This document shows, in pieces, positions 24,779 through 26,911 of a stretch of 26,911 bases of DNA. Under the pieces are notes generated by a model, which saw nothing but the letters and a program-made list of their open reading frames with translations, searched no databases and had not been told where the DNA came from. The translations under genes and the position numbers were made by a program. Numbering within the stretch: position 1 is the stretch's first letter; each line of letters begins with the position of its first letter. Origin of the DNA: a virus; the IMG/VR virus record IMGVR_UViG_3300030106_005388, positions 1-26,911 of that record; one strand, 5' to 3'.

Positions 24779-25562
24779 GTTGGATTGGGACACATGTGTT
24801 GTAAATAATGCCTTTAATGGAAGGTGGTATGAATTAGCAGAGGGGACTTATGTCCCTTCTGTTACAACTATGTTGAAAGGTGGTTGTCCTAAAGATGAAT
24901 GGTTTTACAAGTTTTTAATAACTGCATCAGAAGGAGATTATGATAAGTATCTTCGTGGCAAATCAGAGGCATCAAGAGTTGGTATAAAAACACACGATAT
25001 AATAGAGCATTTGCTGACTGGTGAAGAATATGCATTTGGAGAATCCGATAAAGAGGTTCAAAGAGCAGTAACCTCTTTTTGTACTTGGTGGAGTAGTGTT
25101 TCAATAAAAAAGAAGGATATTGTAGCAATAGAGGAATTTCTGTATTCTTTGGAATTAAAGGATGGAAACTTAAAATATAGATATGCAGGTAAGCCAGATT
25201 TAATAACATATATGAAAGACCCTAAACATCCTTCAAAAAAAATACTTGCTTTAATAGATTGGAAGACATCTAAAAGACCCGACGACCCACAATATTCATT
25301 ACAATTAAGTGCTTATAAAATGCTATGGGATGCAACACATAAAGAACCTATAGAAAAACTATATATAGTATGGTGTAAGAAAAACTTTAAAGGTTCTGTG
25401 CCTGGAAAAACATCAAAATTTTTATACGAGGTTCCTTTTGACCCAGAGGGAGTTTATTGTGCAAATTATCTGTTTGATAAATTTTATAGCAAAGCAAGAG
25501 ACACTCAAGCATCACCAAGTTTTAGAGCAAACCTACAAACGGAGTTTAAAATTGATTTGTAG
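24771..25562 (+). CDS. PD-(D/E)XK exonuclease, Cas4/RecB-like; GTG start
   Basis: This 263-residue protein begins at GTG 24771, seven bases after GGAG (24760-24763), within the end of the annealase gene (GTGAGTAA). The motif order is that of RecB/Cas4-type nucleases: a helix with H75 (GIKTHDIIE); E121 in the VAIEEF segment; G140-K-P-D143; the catalytic D163-W-K165 in LALIDWKTSK; and Q178-x3-Y182 (YSLQLSAY). All metal-binding positions are present. The enzyme would resect double-stranded DNA ends to make single strands for the upstream annealase. No Fe-S cysteine cluster like that of many Cas4 proteins is evident. There is no sign of truncation. Confidence 0.8.
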   Translation: MSKLDWDTCVVNNAFNGRWYELAEGTYVPSVTTMLKGGCPKDEWFYKFLITASEGDYDKYLRGKSEASRVGIKTHDIIEHLLTGEEYAFGESDKEVQRAVTSFCTWWSSVSIKKKDIVAIEEFLYSLELKDGNLKYRYAGKPDLITYMKDPKHPSKKILALIDWKTSKRPDDPQYSLQLSAYKMLWDATHKEPIEKLYIVWCKKNFKGSVPGKTSKFLYEVPFDPEGVYCANYLFDKFYSKARDTQASPSFRANLQTEFKIDL

Positions 25563-25707
25563 AGAGTGCAAAGAAGACTATCCTAAAGAAGAGTATAGTA
25601 GAATAGGACCTTGGTATGTAAAAGTATGCAAAAAATGTGTTAGGGTTAAAAATAGAGAATTAGCCAGAAAAAAGGCAAGAGAGTTAAAGAAAAATAAATG
25701 GTTTTGA
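25552..25707 (+). CDS. Small zinc-ribbon protein; TTG start
   Basis: I place the start at TTG 25552, seven bases after GGAG (25541-25544), overlapping the nuclease gene by 11 bases. A longer in-frame reading from 25438 would lie inside the nuclease gene and has no supporting site. The 51 residues have two Cys pairs, C3-x2-C6 and C26-x2-C29, and then a strongly basic helix (VKNRELARKKARELKKNK). This layout is common among small phage zinc-finger proteins that bind nucleic acid, some of which are related to HNH proteins, although no HNH residues are present. The function is unknown. It overlaps the next gene by 10 bases. Confidence 0.6.
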   Translation: MICRECKEDYPKEEYSRIGPWYVKVCKKCVRVKNRELARKKARELKKNKWF

Positions 25708-25946
25708 TTAACAGAGGATATGTATCACACGATAGAGTATTCGATGGTTTAGATGAATATGAGGATGGTACTATGGTTCTTTGGAAAGGAGTTATACATG
25801 CCTTGGTTTCTCATAAAAGGAGTGATGGTGTAAGGGCATTGGGTTTAAAGGCTATGCTTAAATGGAAAGAACCAAAAAGAAATGAGCCTTGTTTTTGTGA
25901 AAGTGGAAAAAAATATAAAAGATGTTGTTGGAAAAAATTAAATTAA
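25698..25946 (+). CDS. Small protein with C-terminal SEC-C zinc motif
   Basis: The 82-residue protein ends in RNEPCFCESGKKYKRCCWKK, the SEC-C motif (C65-x-C67-x8-C76-C77), a zinc-binding element first seen at the end of SecA. Here it is likely used for protein or nucleic-acid contact. Residues 1-60 are a small unassigned domain containing a VLWKGVIHALVSHKRSDG segment. The ATG lies in the end of the preceding zinc-ribbon gene, with only a weak ribosome site, so translation is probably coupled. The two neighbouring zinc proteins may form a functional pair. No enzyme motif is seen. Confidence 0.65.
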   Translation: MVLINRGYVSHDRVFDGLDEYEDGTMVLWKGVIHALVSHKRSDGVRALGLKAMLKWKEPKRNEPCFCESGKKYKRCCWKKLN

Positions 25947-25962
25947 CGATAAGGGGGTAGTA

Positions 25963-26097
25963 ATGTTAGAAACTAATAGGTGGAAAACAAAATATCAAGC
26001 AAAAGGCTTGAAAGATGGAGAATGGTTGAACTTGAGAGATATGAATATTTACAAAGTGTCAAAAGATGGTTTTAAGAAATTAAGGAGTTACAAATGA
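25963..26097 (+). CDS. Tiny unknown protein (44 residues)
   Basis: The start has an AAGGGGG site (25951-25957), and the stop overlaps the next start as ATGA (26094-26097). The protein is basic (MLETNRWKTKYQAKGLKDGE, then LNLRDMNIYKVSKDGFKKL). The second half resembles a short beta-hairpin ('NIYKVSKDGFKKLRS') of a type seen in small phage regulatory proteins, but I do not recognise a family. Clear signals at both ends support a real gene. It may be translated with the replication gene. Confidence 0.5.
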   Translation: MLETNRWKTKYQAKGLKDGEWLNLRDMNIYKVSKDGFKKLRSYK

Positions 26098-26867
26098 ATA
26101 ACGATTATATAATAATTCCAGGAAATTTGTTAAGATCAACTGATTTATCGATGATGCAAAGATTGTTATATGCTAAAATATTAGGTTTAGATAATGACAA
26201 TGGTTGTTATGCATCCAACCAATATTTTGCAGATTGCCTTGGTGTTACTAAAGACTATGTAAGCAAAGCATTGTCTGATTTAAAAAAGAAGGGATATATA
26301 TCTATACGACTTAACTATGCAGAAGGTTCCAAACAAGTTGAATCAAGAACTATAAGATGTATGTCAGATACCTATAGGATTTCTGTCATAGAGGGTACAG
26401 GACAAAAGGCAGAGGTAAAAGTAAAGAAAGAATATAAAGAAGAAAAAGAATCTTTTGATTTATTTTATTCTGTTTATCCAAGGAAACAAGGAAAGGCAAA
26501 AGCATGGATTCATTGGAAGAATAATTATTCTAAATTACCAATATCTACTATAATGGACCATTGTCAAAAAGCATATGTAAACACAGAAAAAGGATGGATT
26601 CCTCATGCAGATACATATCTTAATCAGGAAAAATATTATGATGAAATAGTGGCGGCAGTTAAAAAAGTAGAACCTATTAGAATAAGTGAGTTTAAAAAAA
26701 CAACTACAGGGCATTTAATAGGTTATTGTCACGAATGTGATGAGAGTAGTCAATTCTATAAAGATAAATTTGATATACAGAAGGGGACACATTGTAAGTG
26801 TAATTCTACAGTATATCCAATACCAAAGGGGGGATTAAATGGGTCATCCATCGGTAATAATAGATAA
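26094..26867 (+). CDS. Replication initiator/helicase-loader-like protein
   Basis: This 257-residue protein has AAGGAG at 26082-26087. Residues about 17-72 form a winged helix-turn-helix (ASNQYFADCLGVTKDYVSKA, LKKKGYISI), as in phage replication proteins that bind an origin. Residues about 120-185 contain FYSVYPRKQGKAKAWIHWKN and then PHADTYLNQEKYYD, the conserved 'FYxxYPRKxxKxxAxxxW...iPHxxTyLNqexy.D' module of phage helicase-loader/DnaD-like proteins. The C-terminus adds a likely zinc ribbon, C212-x2-C215 ... C234-x-C236, which is an uncommon addition. It probably starts DNA replication by bringing in the helicase. The exact family is uncertain. Confidence 0.7.
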   Translation: MNNDYIIIPGNLLRSTDLSMMQRLLYAKILGLDNDNGCYASNQYFADCLGVTKDYVSKALSDLKKKGYISIRLNYAEGSKQVESRTIRCMSDTYRISVIEGTGQKAEVKVKKEYKEEKESFDLFYSVYPRKQGKAKAWIHWKNNYSKLPISTIMDHCQKAYVNTEKGWIPHADTYLNQEKYYDEIVAAVKKVEPIRISEFKKTTTGHLIGYCHECDESSQFYKDKFDIQKGTHCKCNSTVYPIPKGGLNGSSIGNNR

Positions 26868-26911
26868 AGATGTAAGCAAAGAACTTATTAAGAACCTATC
26901 AAAGAAAGAAT
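26839..26911 (+). CDS. N-terminal fragment of unknown gene (cut by window end)
   Basis: This ATG overlaps the end of the replication gene by 29 bases and has a G-rich AAGGGGGGA site (26826-26834) upstream. The 24 visible residues (MGHPSVIIDKDVSKELIKNL and on) stay open to the window edge. In such modules the next gene is often a replicative helicase or a primase, but nothing in these residues shows it. Confidence 0.45.
   Translation, partial: MGHPSVIIDKDVSKELIKNLSKKE

Noticed and set aside
25438-25551. Longer zinc-ribbon protein starting at 25438
   Set aside because: The added 38 residues are inside the nuclease gene and have no conserved look. TTG 25552 has GGAG seven bases upstream and starts just before the first Cys pair.
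1-26911. tRNA, rRNA, CRISPR array or insertion sequence
   Set aside because: No cloverleaf pattern, spaced direct repeats, transposase or terminal inverted repeats were seen; nearly all bases are in supported genes.

Overview
The window is a stretch of an AT-rich, tightly packed, double-stranded DNA tailed-phage genome, open at both ends. Every supported gene is on the + strand. Most neighbours overlap by a few bases or are separated by fewer than 30 bases, and no gap exceeds about 105 bases. I found no tRNA, rRNA, CRISPR array, insertion sequence, integrase or repressor gene. The gene content points to a short-tailed (podovirus-like) phage: a scaffold and capsid pair, two head-tail adaptor-like proteins, a tail-nozzle/stabilisation protein, small internal virion proteins and one giant ejection-type protein. 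I see no tape measure, tail tube or sheath. The overall style resembles uncultured marine phages, but that is an impression and the host cannot be read from the sequence. Strong AAGGAG ribosome sites point to a bacterial host.

Layout. (1) 2-298: the C-terminal end of a Pro/Lys-rich protein cut by the window edge. (2) 350-5468: head module, with scaffold, major capsid protein and then three beta-rich proteins, one with a right-handed beta-helix signature. (3) 5479-11032: connector and tail module. An adaptor is followed by a 1226-residue nozzle-type protein carrying a foreign-looking insertion of about 550 residues, a tiny coiled-coil protein and a second adaptor-like protein. (4) 11033-22469: internal virion/ejection module, with a Gln/Met-rich small protein, a 422-residue charged protein and a 3223-residue 'polyvalent' protein that takes up about 36% of the window. 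(5) 22472-23990: lysis-like cassette, with a transglycosylase-type endolysin, an MscS-like membrane protein, an XhlA-like membrane protein and three further tiny proteins. (6) 23991-24091: the clearest non-coding control region, with a perfect 19-base palindrome, a hairpin that reads as an intrinsic terminator for leftward transcription, and a candidate rightward promoter. (7) 24092-26911: start of the DNA-metabolism module, with a Sak/Erf-like annealing protein, a Cas4/RecB-type PD-(D/E)XK nuclease, a zinc-ribbon protein, a SEC-C protein, a replication initiator/helicase-loader-like protein and the start of another gene.

How the genes fit together. The head and tail genes build the capsid and the short tail. 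The giant protein and its two smaller upstream partners are most simply read as virion cargo ejected into the cell at infection. The giant carries an ADP-ribosyltransferase-like domain, a zincin-like domain that has lost its metal-binding histidines, and several 'large polyvalent protein' regions. The lysis cassette would open the cell late. The annealing protein and nuclease form a two-component recombination pair, probably expressed from their own promoter with the replication genes. The most unusual items are the giant protein with its apparent pseudo-peptidase, the MscS-like protein next to the endolysin, the large insertion in the nozzle protein, and the control region at 23991-24091.
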